DNA of 64,000 nt from Spiroplasma endosymbiont of Lonchoptera lutea. GTDB taxonomy: Bacteria > Bacillota_I > Bacilli_A > Mycoplasmatales > Nriv7. The stretch covers positions 310,001-374,000 of the forward strand of contig NZ_OZ026463.1 of NCBI RefSeq assembly GCF_964019715.1, read 5' to 3'. The notes under the pieces were generated by a model. That model did no database searches. It was given only the letters and a program-made list of their open reading frames with translations, and was not told the DNA's origin. The stretch's first letter is position 1. Every line of letters begins with the position of its first letter. Positions 19,986 through 29,335 of the stretch are shown here, piece by piece. A program made the position numbers and the translations under genes.

Positions 19986-20168
19986 ATGATTATTTTAAAT
20001 GATATGATTGATGGTAATGGTAATGGTAATGGTAATGGTACAATGCCAGAAGAAAATAATGAGATGCCAAATTCTAATGAACAACAAGAGCATCATCCAA
20101 ATGATGGACACGATGACCACGATAATCAGGATATGGAAAATGAAAACAGTGAAAAAGAAAATCAATAG
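19986..20168 (+). CDS. Small acidic low-complexity protein
   Basis: 60 residues. MIILNDMID is followed by four to five Gly-Asn units encoded by a perfect 6-bp tandem repeat (GGTAAT), then a tail of Glu, Asp, His and Asn with several HD/HH pairs that could bind metal. No hydrophobic segment. A near-perfect SD (AGGAGGTGA) sits 6 nt before the ATG, and a strong terminator follows 20 bp after the stop, so it is a complete transcription unit. I do not recognise it. Confidence 0.65.
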   Translation: MIILNDMIDGNGNGNGNGTMPEENNEMPNSNEQQEHHPNDGHDDHDNQDMENENSEKENQ

Positions 20169-20187
20169 TGATTTTAAAAAATTTAGT

Positions 20188-20220
20188 AAAAAATACTTCC
20201 TAATTTAGGAAGTATTTTTT
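20188..20220 (+). terminator. Intrinsic terminator after the small acidic gene
   Basis: A 16-bp perfect stem with arms AAAAAATACTTCCTAA and TTAGGAAGTATTTTTT around a 1-nt centre, with T-run. It is symmetrical and could work on both strands. Confidence 0.8.
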
Positions 20221-20225
20221 ACTAA

Positions 20226-20545
20226 AAATTATTGGACGCGTAAAGTTTTGTTAGGTAGGAAAAGGTTTAAATAATTTTGAAAAAAAAGTAATCACAATTT
20301 AATTATCATTTTATCTAAAAAATAAGTAATAAAACAAAATATTTAATATTAACAAACATAATCTTAATAAAAGGTTATAAAAACTCACTAAAATGCTTAT
20401 AAAAACAACATTAAAATAATTTTTTACAAAAAAAATCATACATAAGAAATATATACTTAATTTGCATATTGAAATAATTTATAGTAAATGATTATTTTTT
20501 CTTTTTTTAAAAATACCTAAGAAAACTAAACGCGACCAAATTATT
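20226..20545. mobile_element. 304-bp miniature inverted-repeat element, copy 2, with 8-bp target duplication
   Basis: The element spans 20234-20537, the reverse complement of 4618-4921, at near identity over the full length. It is flanked by a perfect octamer AAATTATT at 20226-20233 and 20538-20545, different from the octamer at copy 1; this confirms the ends. It sits between the acidic gene's terminator and the rplM promoter, whose -35 box begins 8 bp after the duplication. Non-coding. Confidence 0.9.
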
Positions 20546-20552
20546 ATTTTCA

Positions 20553-20581
20553 TTGCATTAGCGAAACATTTGTTATATAAT
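20553..20581 (+). promoter_or_regulatory. rplM-rpsI promoter
   Basis: TTGCAT (20553-20558), 17-bp spacer, TATAAT (20576-20581), about 60 bp before the rplM start. The leader between them can form a TGCATT / AATGCA stem around GCTTCGGTAC, possibly an L13-type autoregulatory leader, which I cannot confirm. Confidence 0.7.
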
Positions 20582-20642
20582 TTTATTGTTTTTATGCATT
20601 ATAGCTTCGGTACAAGAGCAAAATGCAAAGGGAGAGATATAA

Positions 20643-21089
20643 ATGCGACAAACGACAATTATTAATTCACAAGATGTGAAAAAAACATGATACATTATTG
20701 ATGCCAGCGGTTTAATTTTAGGACGCTTAGCAACAAAAGTAGCAAGTATTTTAAGAGGTAAACATAAAGCAACATTTACCAGCCATGTTGATTGTGGTGA
20801 TAATATTATCATTATTAATGCTCATAAAGTAATATTAAGTGGTAATAAGCTGAATAATAAAAAATATTATAATCACTCTGGTTTTGTTGGGGGTATGAGA
20901 GTGCGAACAGCTAAGGTAATGCAAGATAAGTATCCAATTGAGATGGTTGAAAGAACTATTAAAGGAATGTTACCGCATACTAGTTTGGGAAGAAAACAAG
21001 GTAAAAATTTATTTGTTTATGATAGTGAAAAGCACCCGCATAGTGCTCAAATGCCAAAACTATTAGTATTACAAGAAGAAGGGAGTTAA
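20643..21089 (+). CDS. rplM: 50S ribosomal protein L13
   Basis: 148 residues with TGA Trp at KKTWYIIDASG. Family motifs LILGRLATKVASILRGKHK, FVGGMRVRTAKVM and PHTSLGRKQ are present. An early 50S assembly protein. ATG at 20643 follows AAAGGGAGAG. Paired with rpsI as in nearly all bacteria; in related genomes truA usually lies directly upstream, here separated by the acidic gene and the miniature element. Confidence 0.96.
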
Positions 21090-21097
21090 TCGATTTA

Positions 21098-21499
21098 ATG
21101 AAAATAAAAAAAGAAATTATTTATCGTGGTACGGGTAGAAGAAAAAAATCAGTAGCGCAAGTAGTATTAACTTCAGGAAAAGGGAATATTACTATTAATA
21201 ATAAACCGGCACTTATTTTTTTTCCTTATGCAACATTAATCCAAGAGTTAGAACAACCATTATTGGTAACGGATATGAAAGAAAGCTTTGATATTAATGT
21301 TAAAGTTAATGGTGGTGGTTTTAGCGGTCAAGCTGGAGCTACGAGATTAGGTATTGCAAGAGCATTATTAGCATATTCACCAGATTATCGGATGAAGTTA
21401 AGGCAAAAAGGTTTAATAACTTGTGATTCACGAATTAAAGAAAGAGATAAGTATGGATTAAAAGGTCCCCGAGCAGGAAAGCAATTTTCAAAAAGATAA
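21098..21499 (+). CDS. rpsI: 30S ribosomal protein S9
   Basis: 133 residues. YRGTGRRKKSVAQVVL at the start, GGGFSGQAGATRLGIARALL in the middle and the basic tail KERDKYGLKGPRAGKQFSKR that contacts the P-site tRNA; the family ends in KR. It starts 8 bp after rplM. Confidence 0.96.
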   Translation: MKIKKEIIYRGTGRRKKSVAQVVLTSGKGNITINNKPALIFFPYATLIQELEQPLLVTDMKESFDINVKVNGGGFSGQAGATRLGIARALLAYSPDYRMKLRQKGLITCDSRIKERDKYGLKGPRAGKQFSKR

Positions 21500-21537
21500 T
21501 TTATATTTTAGCATATATCTCAAATATATGCTTTAAT

Positions 21538-21614
21538 GGGACTATAGCTCAGTTGGTTAGAGCGCACGCTTGATAAGCGTGAGGTCGGTGGTTCAAGTCC
21601 ACTTAGTCCCACCA
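21538..21614 (+). tRNA. tRNA-Ile (GAT)
   Basis: 77 nt including encoded CCA. Acceptor GGGACTA / TAGTCCC, D-loop AGCTCAGTTGGTTAGAGC, anticodon arm CACGCTTGATAAGCGTG with anticodon GAT, and T-arm GGTGGTTCAAGTCCACT. Confidence 0.98.
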
Positions 21615-21619
21615 TTGAT

Positions 21620-21695
21620 GGGCCCGTAGCTCAGCTGGGAGAGCACCTGCCTTGCACGCAGGGGGTCGGCGGTTCAATCCCGTTCGGGTCCACCA
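21620..21695 (+). tRNA. tRNA-Ala (TGC)
   Basis: 76 nt including CCA. Acceptor GGGCCCG / CGGGTCC, anticodon arm CTGCCTTGCACGCAG with anticodon TGC, and T-arm GGCGGTTCAATCCCGTT. It lies 5 bp after tRNA-Ile. The Ile-Ala pair is usually found in rRNA operons but stands alone here. Confidence 0.98.
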
Positions 21696-21716
21696 TTTTA
21701 ATTTCATTAATGACTT

Positions 21717-21762
21717 AAACTTAATTTTATTGTTTGAATAATAAATAAAATTAAGTTTTTTT
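21717..21762 (+). terminator. Terminator after the tRNA pair
   Basis: A 15-bp stem AAACTTAATTTTATT / AATAAAATTAAGTTT with a 12-nt loop followed by TTTT. Confidence 0.8.
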
Positions 21763-21842
21763 GTTAAAATCATTTACAACAATTTATTTATTGTTAAAAT
21801 TGTTTTATTATTAGATGTAATGTATTTGGGAGACTTGTTGTA

Positions 21843-22892
21843 ATGAAAAAAAGAGTAAAGTTTAAAAAGCCTAGTTTTTCCAAGCAAGTGAAATTATTTT
21901 TTCAAAAAATTCATAATACTAAATTTACTCGCATTATGAGAAGTTTGTTATTGCTAACATTAGCAGCATTACTATTAACTTTAACTTTTAATTATTTTAT
22001 TAATCCCGTAGGTTTTTACAATGGTGGTTTTAGTGGGATATCGCAAATTATTGTTTATTCAATTTTTTCATCACCTAAAGAGCAAGCGATGTGGTTTTAC
22101 ATTGTTGTTTTAATGTTAAATATTCCTTTTGTAATTTTTGGATATTTTAAAGTTGGCCGATATTTTACTGTTTATACTTTATTTTTTATGTTAATGCAAA
22201 CAGCATGAAACTTTATTTTACGAGCAATTCCGATTTTAGATCAATTAAAAATTATGGAAGAATTAATTTTACCTAAGGATACTGATACGGGAAAAGCAGT
22301 GATGACTTTAGCGGCTTTTATTTATGCTTTTATTGGTTCAATTATTTGAGGTTTTGCTATCGCAATTGCTTTTATTGCTGGTGGTAGTTCTGGTGGTTCA
22401 GATTTTTTAGCTGCTTATTTAGCAGTGTGAAAAAAACAAGGTGTTGGTAAATTTCAAAAATATATGAATTATGCAATTATTGTTTTAGCAATTTTAATTA
22501 AATACTTTGTGCAAAAAAATGAAGATAATTTAATTTATGCTTTTTTTAAAAATTTTACTTTATATGTATCAATTATTTTTGCAACGATTAGTACTGTTGT
22601 TACTAATTTTATTTATCCAAAATTTAAATTAGTTAATGTGATGATTTTTACAAAATTACCATTAGATGTTTGTGAATATTTTAAAACTCATGAATATCCT
22701 CATGATACTACTTTAATTAGTTCTAGTGATATTAAGAGTGGTAAGGTTTCGGGAACAATTTTTGCGACAATTTCTTTAATAGAATATAAAAAAGTTAAAT
22801 ATAATGTAACAAGAATTGATAATAAAGCGTTTATTGTTGTTATTCCCGTGACGATGGTTTATGGTACCTTTAATATTCAAAGGTTTAATTAA
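21843..22892 (+). CDS. YitT-family membrane protein (DUF161/DUF2179)
   Basis: 349 residues with TGA Trp codons. Five to six transmembrane segments in the first 260 residues; the YitT hallmark NGGFSGISQ and a second glycine-rich site GGSSGGSDFLAAY. A soluble C-terminal DUF2179-type domain (residues about 265-349, VMIFTKLPLDVCEYF to the end). Function of the family is unknown; members look like transporters. The neighbour at 22923 follows with a 30-bp gap. Confidence 0.85.
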
Positions 22893-22922
22893 TATTCAAA
22901 ATGCTAACCAAGGAGTTGACCA

Positions 22923-23455
22923 ATGAAGCAAGGTTTTCTAAGATTTTTAAAAATAGTTGATTGGAAATTTATTACGATGGCAATTGCGATTATTTTAATA
23001 ATTTTTTCATTACCAATTGTTATTTTAACGGAAAAGGAAACTATTATTCATAATGGTAAACCAGAATTTGTTTTAAGAAATAATTTAACATCGTTATTAG
23101 CAATGGTATTTTTTACTTCTGGTAATAGTCTTTTTTTTCAAAGATTAATGACATCACCAGAGTTTTTAGCTTTAATTGTGCTAATAATTAATATTATTGT
23201 TTATAGTTTAGCTGGGATTTTTTATATGACGAAAGGAATTTCCAAAAAAAGCGTATTATTTCTACAATATCTTTTTTAACAATTATGGTTTTAATTGGTT
23301 TTATTTTGTTAATTTTATTTATTGTTCAAAAAAATCGTGAAATTAGTGGGTGAAATTATGTTTATATTTTCCATCGTATTAATTTACAAAGTGTGTATTT
23401 TTTACCATTTTTAGGTTATATTCTCTATTTTGTTAGTTTTGGTCTATACTTATAA
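22923..23455 (+). pseudogene. Four-helix membrane protein, frameshifted at an A-tract
   Basis: Frame one gives 118 residues with transmembrane segments and stops at 23279. In the tract TCCAAAAAAAGCG (seven A) one more A would restore KKRIISTISFLTIMV and continue through two further membrane helices to TAA at 23455 (about 177 residues). The continuation has a TGA Trp and no other stop, so it was coding until recently. Function unknown. Confidence 0.75.
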
Positions 23456-23470
23456 TAAGGAGGTTTATAA

Positions 23471-23833
23471 ATGCAATTCGTTATTCGTGATAAAAATATT
23501 GAAGTAACTGAGGCGATTCGTGAACGCATTATTAATAGTTTAGAAAAAATTAGTAAATATAAAATTATTAATCTTGATGATACTATTCATGTTGAAGTAA
23601 GAACTTATAAAGAAAATTTAAGTCGAGTTCGTGTTGTTCTTGATTTAAAAGGAAAGAGTAATCATTTACACGCTGAAGGTCAGCATATTGATTTATATGT
23701 TGCTATTGATGAGGTGCGTCATAAGTTAGAAGAACAATTACGAAGAATGAAGGACCGTTGAATTCCACGGGGTAAAGAAAAATTTACGAAAGTAGAATTT
23801 CCGGTTGATTTAACATTAGATGAGGATATCTAA
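23471..23833 (+). CDS. hpf: Ribosome hibernation promoting factor, short form
   Basis: 120 residues. MQFVIRDKNIEVTEAIRERI at the N-terminus and the beta-alpha-beta core (VEVRTYKENLSRVRVVLDLKG, LYVAIDEVRHKLEEQLRR) match the YfiA/HPF fold, which binds the 30S decoding site and inactivates ribosomes under stress. One TGA Trp lies at DRWIPRG. AAGGAGG precedes the start. Only about 20 residues follow the core, so the long-form dimerisation domain is absent. Confidence 0.92.
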
Positions 23834-23871
23834 TGCCATTATTAAATTAGATAAAATATCTTTTATTTTAA

Positions 23872-23930
23872 AAATTTATTGCTATAATTAACCCATAGAT
23901 TTAACTCTTAGTGGAGGTGATGGGTTAATT
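23872..23930 (+). promoter_or_regulatory. Promoter and hairpin leader with a two-codon reading frame
   Basis: GCTATAAT at about 23880-23887 is followed by a stem TTAACCCAT / ATGGGTTAA enclosing a 23-nt loop that contains an excellent SD, GGAGGTG. The SD serves the minimal frame ATG-GGT-TAA whose start lies in the stem itself. It is 130 bp upstream of the lipoprotein gene. It may be a translational regulator or the start of a small RNA. Confidence 0.4.
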
Positions 23931-24056
23931 TAATAAATTAGTATTTGGAAATTAAATGTTTATTTTGTATAAAATAACCAAAGAAGTTATTGTAAAAATA
24001 AAATTTCAAAGTAAAATAACATATATAGTAAAATAAATGAAAAGGGAGAATTAAAT

Positions 24057-24458
24057 ATGAAATTATCAGGATTAAGATTAATAACAGCTTTAGCAGGACT
24101 TCCTGCTATCGTAGCATTACCAATTATTGGTTGTGGCACAAAAAAAGCCGCAGCAACTACAGTTACTGATAAAGCAATTGATAAGATTACGTTTGAAGAA
24201 GCTGATGCTTTTGCAGTTGTTGACGCAGCAGGATGAAAAGATGATGCTATTCTTGCAGCGATTCAGGCAAAAGTTGATACGAAAGTTAAAGCTGCGGATG
24301 AGAGCGCTAAAGCGGCTGAGGCAGCATTAGTTGGAGTACTTCCAGCAGCTCCCGGACCAACTAAAAGTGCTGAAGTTAAATTTAGTGTAAAAGCAAAAGA
24401 TGCTGCTGATGGAACATTTTCAAAAGAATTTACAATTAAAGTTACTCAAACAGGATAG
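24057..24458 (+). CDS. Spiralin-like surface lipoprotein
   Basis: 133 residues. Lipoprotein signal peptide with lipobox LPIIGC (Cys about 26). The mature part has an Ala/Lys-rich helical stretch, then VKFSVKAKDAADGTFSKEFT, which resembles the repeated beta-strand element of spiralin. It would be anchored on the outer face of the membrane. Own RBS (AAAGGGAG) and terminator. The two following lipoproteins share a similar plan (aspartate-rich start, helix, then TVKA-like strand). Confidence 0.75.
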
Positions 24459-24489
24459 TAATATCGTAATTTAGAAAAAGTGTTAAGAA

Positions 24490-24520
24490 AATACACTTAC
24501 AGTTGTAAGTGTATTTTTTT
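24490..24520 (+). terminator. Terminator of the spiralin-like gene
   Basis: Stem AATACACTTAC / GTAAGTGTATT with a 4-nt loop and eight T. A close copy of the stem sequence is used after the third lipoprotein (29218-29243). Confidence 0.85.
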
Positions 24521-24551
24521 TATAAAAATTATTTATTACCTGAATTGTAAA

Positions 24552-25233
24552 CCTGAATTGTAAATATAAATGGGACAGTTTTTTAAAATAATTGTATTAA
24601 ATCTATTGGTCTTTTATAAGATAATGATTTTCTGGGTGTAGAATTAATTTGAAATGCTATAGAATTTAAGTCTTTTTGTTTATATGAAGATAAATCAGTA
24701 GATTTTGGTAAATATCTTCTTAAAATACCATTATTGTTCTCATTTAAACCTCTTTGACAAGGTTTTCCGGCATCTGCAAAATAAATTTTAACATTACAAT
24801 TTTTTTCAATTAATTTTCATTTACTAAATTCTTTACCACGATCAAAAGTAATAGTTTTAATTGTTCCTGGTATTAATTTTGAAATAAATTTTATTATACT
24901 TTGTGTAATACTTTCTGCTTTATGATTTTTAGTTTTCAAAGGAATTGTGGTTTTTGATCATATATCAGCTAAAGTAATAATAGAACTTTTATGATCTTTA
25001 CCAACGATAGTATCTCCCTCTAAATGGCCAAATTCTTGTATATTTTTAATATTTGGAATGATTAAATTTCTTTCATGAATAGATTTACAATTATTAATTC
25101 TGCCCCTAGTTTCTTTTTGTTTATGAGGTTTATTTTTGCCTTTTCTCAATAAATTTTTTTCATCAAAACCCATTCGATTTGTTTTAAACATGTTATATAA
25201 AGTTTTTGTTGAAATATTTTTTATTTTATTTTT
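24552..25233 (-). mobile_element. IS30-A 3' fragment (682 bp)
   Basis: The right-end part of element A, cut at the A/T-rich tract TTTTTATTTTATTTTT, where complete copy 4 begins. A 13-bp relic of the same end (CCTGAATTGTAAA) lies just before it at 24539-24551. The transposase frame is truncated and dead. An identical 682-bp fragment with the same breakpoint occurs at 39870-40551. Confidence 0.92.
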
Positions 25234-26294
25234 CCTGAATTGTAAATATAAATGGGACAGTTTTTTAAAATAATTGTATTAAATCTATTGGTCTTTTATA
25301 AGATAATGATTTTCTGGGTGTAGAATTAATTTGAAATGCTATAGAATTTAAGTCTTTTTGTTTATATGAAGATAAATCAGTAGATTTTGGTAAATATCTT
25401 CTTAAAATACCATTATTGTTCTCATTTAAACCTCTTTGACAAGGTTTGCCGGCATCTGCAAAATAAATTTTAACATTACAATTTTTTTCAATTAATTTTC
25501 ATTTACTAAATTCTTTATCACGATCAAAAGTAATAGTTTTAATTGTTCCTGGTATTAATTTTGAAATAAATTTTATTATACTTTGTGTAATACTTTCTGC
25601 TTTATGATTTTTAGTTTTCAAAGGAATTGTGGTTTTTGATCATATATCAGCTAAAGTAATAATAGAACTTTTATGATCTTTACCAACGATAGTATCTCCC
25701 TCTAAATGGCCAAATTCTTGTATATTTTTAATATTTGGAATGATTAAATTTCTTTCATGAATAGATTTACAATTATTAATTCTGCCCCTAGTTTCTTTTT
25801 GTTTATGAGGTTTATTTTTGCCTTTTCTCAATAAATTTTTTTCATCAAAACCCATTCGATTTGTTTTAAACATGTTATATAAAGTTTTTGTTGAAATATT
25901 TTTTATTTTATTTTTCTTTAAAAAATCAGCAATTATATCAAGAGCATAATTTTTAGTAATTAACAAATGATTGATAGTATTAATTTCTGTTAAAGTTAAA
26001 ATTATTAATTTTCTATCTGCATTTTGTTTATTTTTTTGAACTTGATTCAATATTTCTAATGGTAATAAGTTTTGATTTAATAATTTACAAACTCTGTGTA
26101 CAGTTGATTTACTATAATCAATTGCTTTTGCTATTTTACGAATAGAAAATCCATAACTTTTATATTCTTTTATTGCTATTATTGATTCAATAGTCAGATA
26201 CTTATACATTGTGCTAATTCCTTTCTTTTCTTAATTATAGAATTAACACAATTTGTTTTTTATATAAGTGTCCTTTTTAATTTTACATTTCAGG
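25234..26294 (-). mobile_element. IS30-type element A, copy 4 (complete)
   Basis: 1061 bp with both ends, inserted between two truncated copies of itself in the same orientation. Confidence 0.95.
25265..26209 (-). CDS. IS30-family transposase (element A, copy 4)
   Basis: 314 residues; variant G to D at NADRKL. DDE motifs intact apart from a silent-looking change near TTTGATCGTGATAAAGAA, where DRGKEF becomes DRDKEF, which may weaken the catalytic loop. Confidence 0.9.
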
Positions 26295-27031
26295 AATTTT
26301 GAAATAAATTTTATTATACTTTGTGTAATACTTTCTGCTTTATGATTTTTAGTTTTCAAAGGAATTGTGGTTTTTGATCATATATCAGCTAAAGTAATAA
26401 TAGAACTTTTATGATCTTTACCAACGATAGTATCTCCCTCTAAATGGCCAAATTCTTGTATATTTTTAATATTTGGAATGATTAAATTTCTTTCATGAAT
26501 AGATTTACAATTATTAATTCTGCCCCTAGTTTCTTTTTGTTTATGAGGTTTATTTTTGCCTTTTCTCAATAAATTTTTTTCATCAAAACCCATTCGATTT
26601 GTTTTAAACATGTTATATAAAGTTTTTGTTGAAATATTTTTTATTTTATTTTTCTTTAAAAAATCAGCAATTATATCAAGAGCATAATTTTTAGTAATTA
26701 ACAAATGGTTGATAGTATTAATTTCTGTTAAAGTTAAAATTATTAATTTTCTACCTGCATTTTGTTTATTTTTTTGAACTTGATTCAATATTTCTAATGG
26801 TAATAAGTTTTGATTTAATAATTTACAAACTCTGTGTACAGTTGATTTACTATAATCAATTGCTTTTGCTATTTTACGAATAGAAAATCCATAACTTTTA
26901 TATTCTTTTATTGCTATTATTGATTCAATAGTCAGATACTTATACATTGTGCTAATTCCTTTCTTTTCTTAATATAGAATTAACACAATTTGTTTTTTAT
27001 ATAAGTGTCCTTTTTAATTTTACATTTCAGG
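26295..27031 (-). mobile_element. IS30-A 5' fragment (737 bp)
   Basis: The left-end part of element A with transposase start at 26947; the C-terminal third is missing. It overlaps in element coordinates with the 682-bp fragment on the other side of copy 4 by about 358 bp, so the two are not halves of one copy. One base is deleted in the left end (CTTAATATAG). Confidence 0.9.
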
Positions 27032-27102
27032 TTCCTTGAAAAACTAATATTTGTTAGTAAAATATTTATATAACAAAACTTGGAAAGAGGGATTAATTAT
27101 TT

Positions 27103-27516
27103 ATGAAGTGACTTATACCGTTTTTAGCAAGTTTGACATTAACACCACTAATTATTGTGATGCCATTAGTAAGTTGTAGCAATACTGAGATGAAACAGTC
27201 AGGAAGTTTAGATAGTCGGATTAGTAGTTTATCTGATACTGTGGAAATAAAAGATATTTCTCCGGCCAAGTGAAATTCTTTTGGTTTGCAATTATATGCT
27301 GTTATGGATTTGATAGAAAAACTTGGAATGGATTTAAATGAAGCGAGAGCTAATTTAAACTTTGATGAAAGTTCTCCGTTTGATACATCCCATAATGTTG
27401 TGGAGTTAACGATTACTGTGCGAGCAATGCCAAATAAAGGGAAAGCAAAAAAAGAAGTTAAATATATTTTTACAATGAAAGCAGATAAGCAACTCTTTTT
27501 AACTAATATCTTGTAA
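27103..27516 (+). CDS. Lipoprotein, spiralin-like plan
   Basis: 137 residues. Signal peptide ending in lipobox PLVSC (Cys about 26) followed by SNTE. The mature part has LSDTVEIKDI, a helix with AVMDLIEKLGMDLNEARA, and the beta-rich VVELTITVRAMPNKGKAKKEVKYIFT. Clearly paralogous to the interrupted lipoprotein at 27576-29171 (DTVEIKD, TITVKA, KTVKYNFT). Surface-exposed, function unknown. Confidence 0.8.
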
Positions 27517-27757
27517 AATTAGTGATTTCCCAGTAATATAACTTATATAACAATACATGCAAAGGAGAATTAAATATGAAAAAAAGTTTTATATCATTTT
27601 TAGCAACCTTAACATTAACCCCCATGACATTGATGACAGTAATGCCGACCGTATCTTGTAGTTTAAAAAGTATTGATGCTCGTATTTGGATAGGCTACAA
27701 TAAGTTGGACCATAATTATATAGACTTCAAAATTATTAAGAAAGAAGGAATATAAAA

Positions 27758-28036
27758 ATGGGAAATAAAACCTCATACTCTGAAGAATTTAAAAAACAAA
27801 TTGTAATGCTATACAAAAATGACAAAAGTGTTATTAATTTAGGGAAAGAATATAATTTACCAAAACCAATTATTTATAGTTGAATTAAAAATTATAATAA
27901 TTCTGGGTCATTTAAAGCAAAAGATAATCGCACTGTCGAAGAAAATGAATTAATTTACTTGCGAAAAGAAAACCAACAATTACGAATGGAAAATGACATT
28001 TTAAAGCAAGCAGCACTGATAATCGGGAAAAAATAA
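27758..28036 (+). CDS. IS3-family OrfA
   Basis: 92 residues: helix-turn-helix plus leucine-zipper helix [18 protein letters not shown]. Ends with GGGAAAAAATAA, an A6 slippery tract for -1 frameshifting that would fuse it to OrfB. Confidence 0.9.
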
Positions 28037-28068
28037 CAATAATTAATAACAACAAAAATAAATATTCA

Positions 28069-28869
28069 GTGAGGAAAATATGTAAGATTTTAGGTTTACT
28101 AAAATCAACATATTATTATCAAACTAATAAATGCACCAAGTTTGATGTTAATAATTATGAACAAGAAGTTATCAGTGCATTTAATAAAAGTCGCAAGATT
28201 TATGGTGCTCGTAAAATTAAAGCTGTTTTAATAAGAAAAAATATCATTTTATCACGACGAAAAATCCGATTCATTATGATCAAAAATAATTTGGTTTCTA
28301 AATACACCAAGTTAAAATATTGTAATCATAAAAAAACAGTTAATAATGACGAAATTAATAATGTTTTAAATCGTCAATTTAATGACAAAAAACCAAATGA
28401 AGTTGTTGTTAGTGATTTAACATATGTTCAAGTTGGCACTAAATGACATTATATTTGTTTATTAATTGACTTGTTTAATCGCGAAGTAATTGGCTATAGT
28501 GCTGGGCCAAATAAAACTGCTGAATTAGTTCAACAAGCTTTTCACAAGATAACACGACCATTAAATAAAATAACTTTATTTCATACTGATCGTGGTAATG
28601 AGTTTAAAAATAAAATTATTGATGAAATTTTAATAACCTTTAAAATTAAAAGATCATTAAGCTCCAAAGGATGCCCATATGATAATGCTGTTGCTGAAGC
28701 AACTTACAAAACCTTTAAAACCGAATTTATTAACGGTAAAAAATTTGCAAACTTAACACAACTAAAATGCGAACTATTTGATTTTGTTAATTGATATAAC
28801 AATATTCGAATTCATGGCAGTTTAAATTATTTAACTCCCGTTGAATTTAGAAAATACCAGTCTACATAA
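28069..28869 (+). CDS. IS3-family OrfB transposase
   Basis: 266 residues from GTG at 28069, but the open frame extends back to the A6 tract at 28028, so the active product is probably OrfAB by frameshift. HTH_21-type N-terminal part (RKIYGARKIKAVL), DDE core SDLTYVQVG, HTDRGNEF and AVAEATYKTFK. Intact. Confidence 0.9.
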
Positions 28870-29216
28870 AAAGTGTCCTAAAAAGGGTTGCCAATCCAAT
28901 TAATGCGTTACCAGATACTGTGGAAATAAAAGATGTTGATGAGAAATGGTGGGTTTCGCATGACTTAACCGGTCTAATTGTATATGATATAGTGATTAAG
29001 ATAGGATTGCAAATTGATGAAGCGATTGCCCAGATTGATTTTGTTGATCCTGGTGAAATTGATGTAACAGGTACTACTGCCACTGTCGATATTACTGTTA
29101 AGGCATTAGAAGGAAAAGGAACAGCATCCAAAACTGTTAAATATAATTTTACTAAAAAAGTAGCAACTTAGATTTTAGTCATTAGTAATATTTAAATCTT
29201 AATCATATTAATTTTG

Positions 29217-29250
29217 AAATACATTTACAAATGTAAGTGTATTTTTCTTT
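29217..29250 (+). terminator. Terminator after the third lipoprotein
   Basis: AATACATTTACA / TGTAAGTGTATT stem (one T-G pair) followed by TTTCTTTTT. Nearly the same stem as at 24490-24520. Confidence 0.75.
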
Positions 29251-29335
29251 TTAAAAATAATTTTATAAATCCTTTTAAAAATTGGTGTTTTCTAATATAA
29301 TTGCTTATGGAAATTAATATTTCAGGGAGTTTTAA

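Larger units (their letters stand above)
27687..28898 (+). mobile_element. IS3-family element, copy 2 (complete, 1212 bp, TSD ATT)
   Basis: Ends TGGATAGGCTAC on the left and, read inward from the right, TGGATTGGCAAC. Direct repeat ATT at 27684-27686 and 28899-28901. It carries intact orfA and orfB and is inserted in the sense direction in a lipoprotein gene. This copy defines the element limits. Confidence 0.95.
27576..29171 (+). pseudogene. Lipoprotein gene interrupted by IS3 element
   Basis: 5' part 27576-27686 and 3' part 28902-29171. Removing the IS3 element and one copy of the 3-bp duplication ATT restores one uninterrupted 126-residue frame: signal peptide with lipobox TVSC, then ARINALPDTVEIKDVD, a helix IVIKIGLQIDEAIAQI and VDITVKALEGKGTASKTVKY. 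It is a paralogue of the preceding gene. Both halves are unmutated, so the insertion is recent. Confidence 0.92.

Noticed and set aside
4618-20537. Whole segment between the inverted miniature elements as one composite transposon
   Set aside because: Each element has its own different 8-bp duplication, so they inserted independently.
24539-24551. CCTGAATTGTAAA directly before the IS30-A fragment
   Set aside because: Noted as a 13-bp relic of an element end, but too short to call a separate insertion.
28862-29131. 89-codon minus-strand frame opposite the lipoprotein 3' part
   Set aside because: Antisense shadow; the plus strand restores a lipoprotein when the IS3 element is removed.
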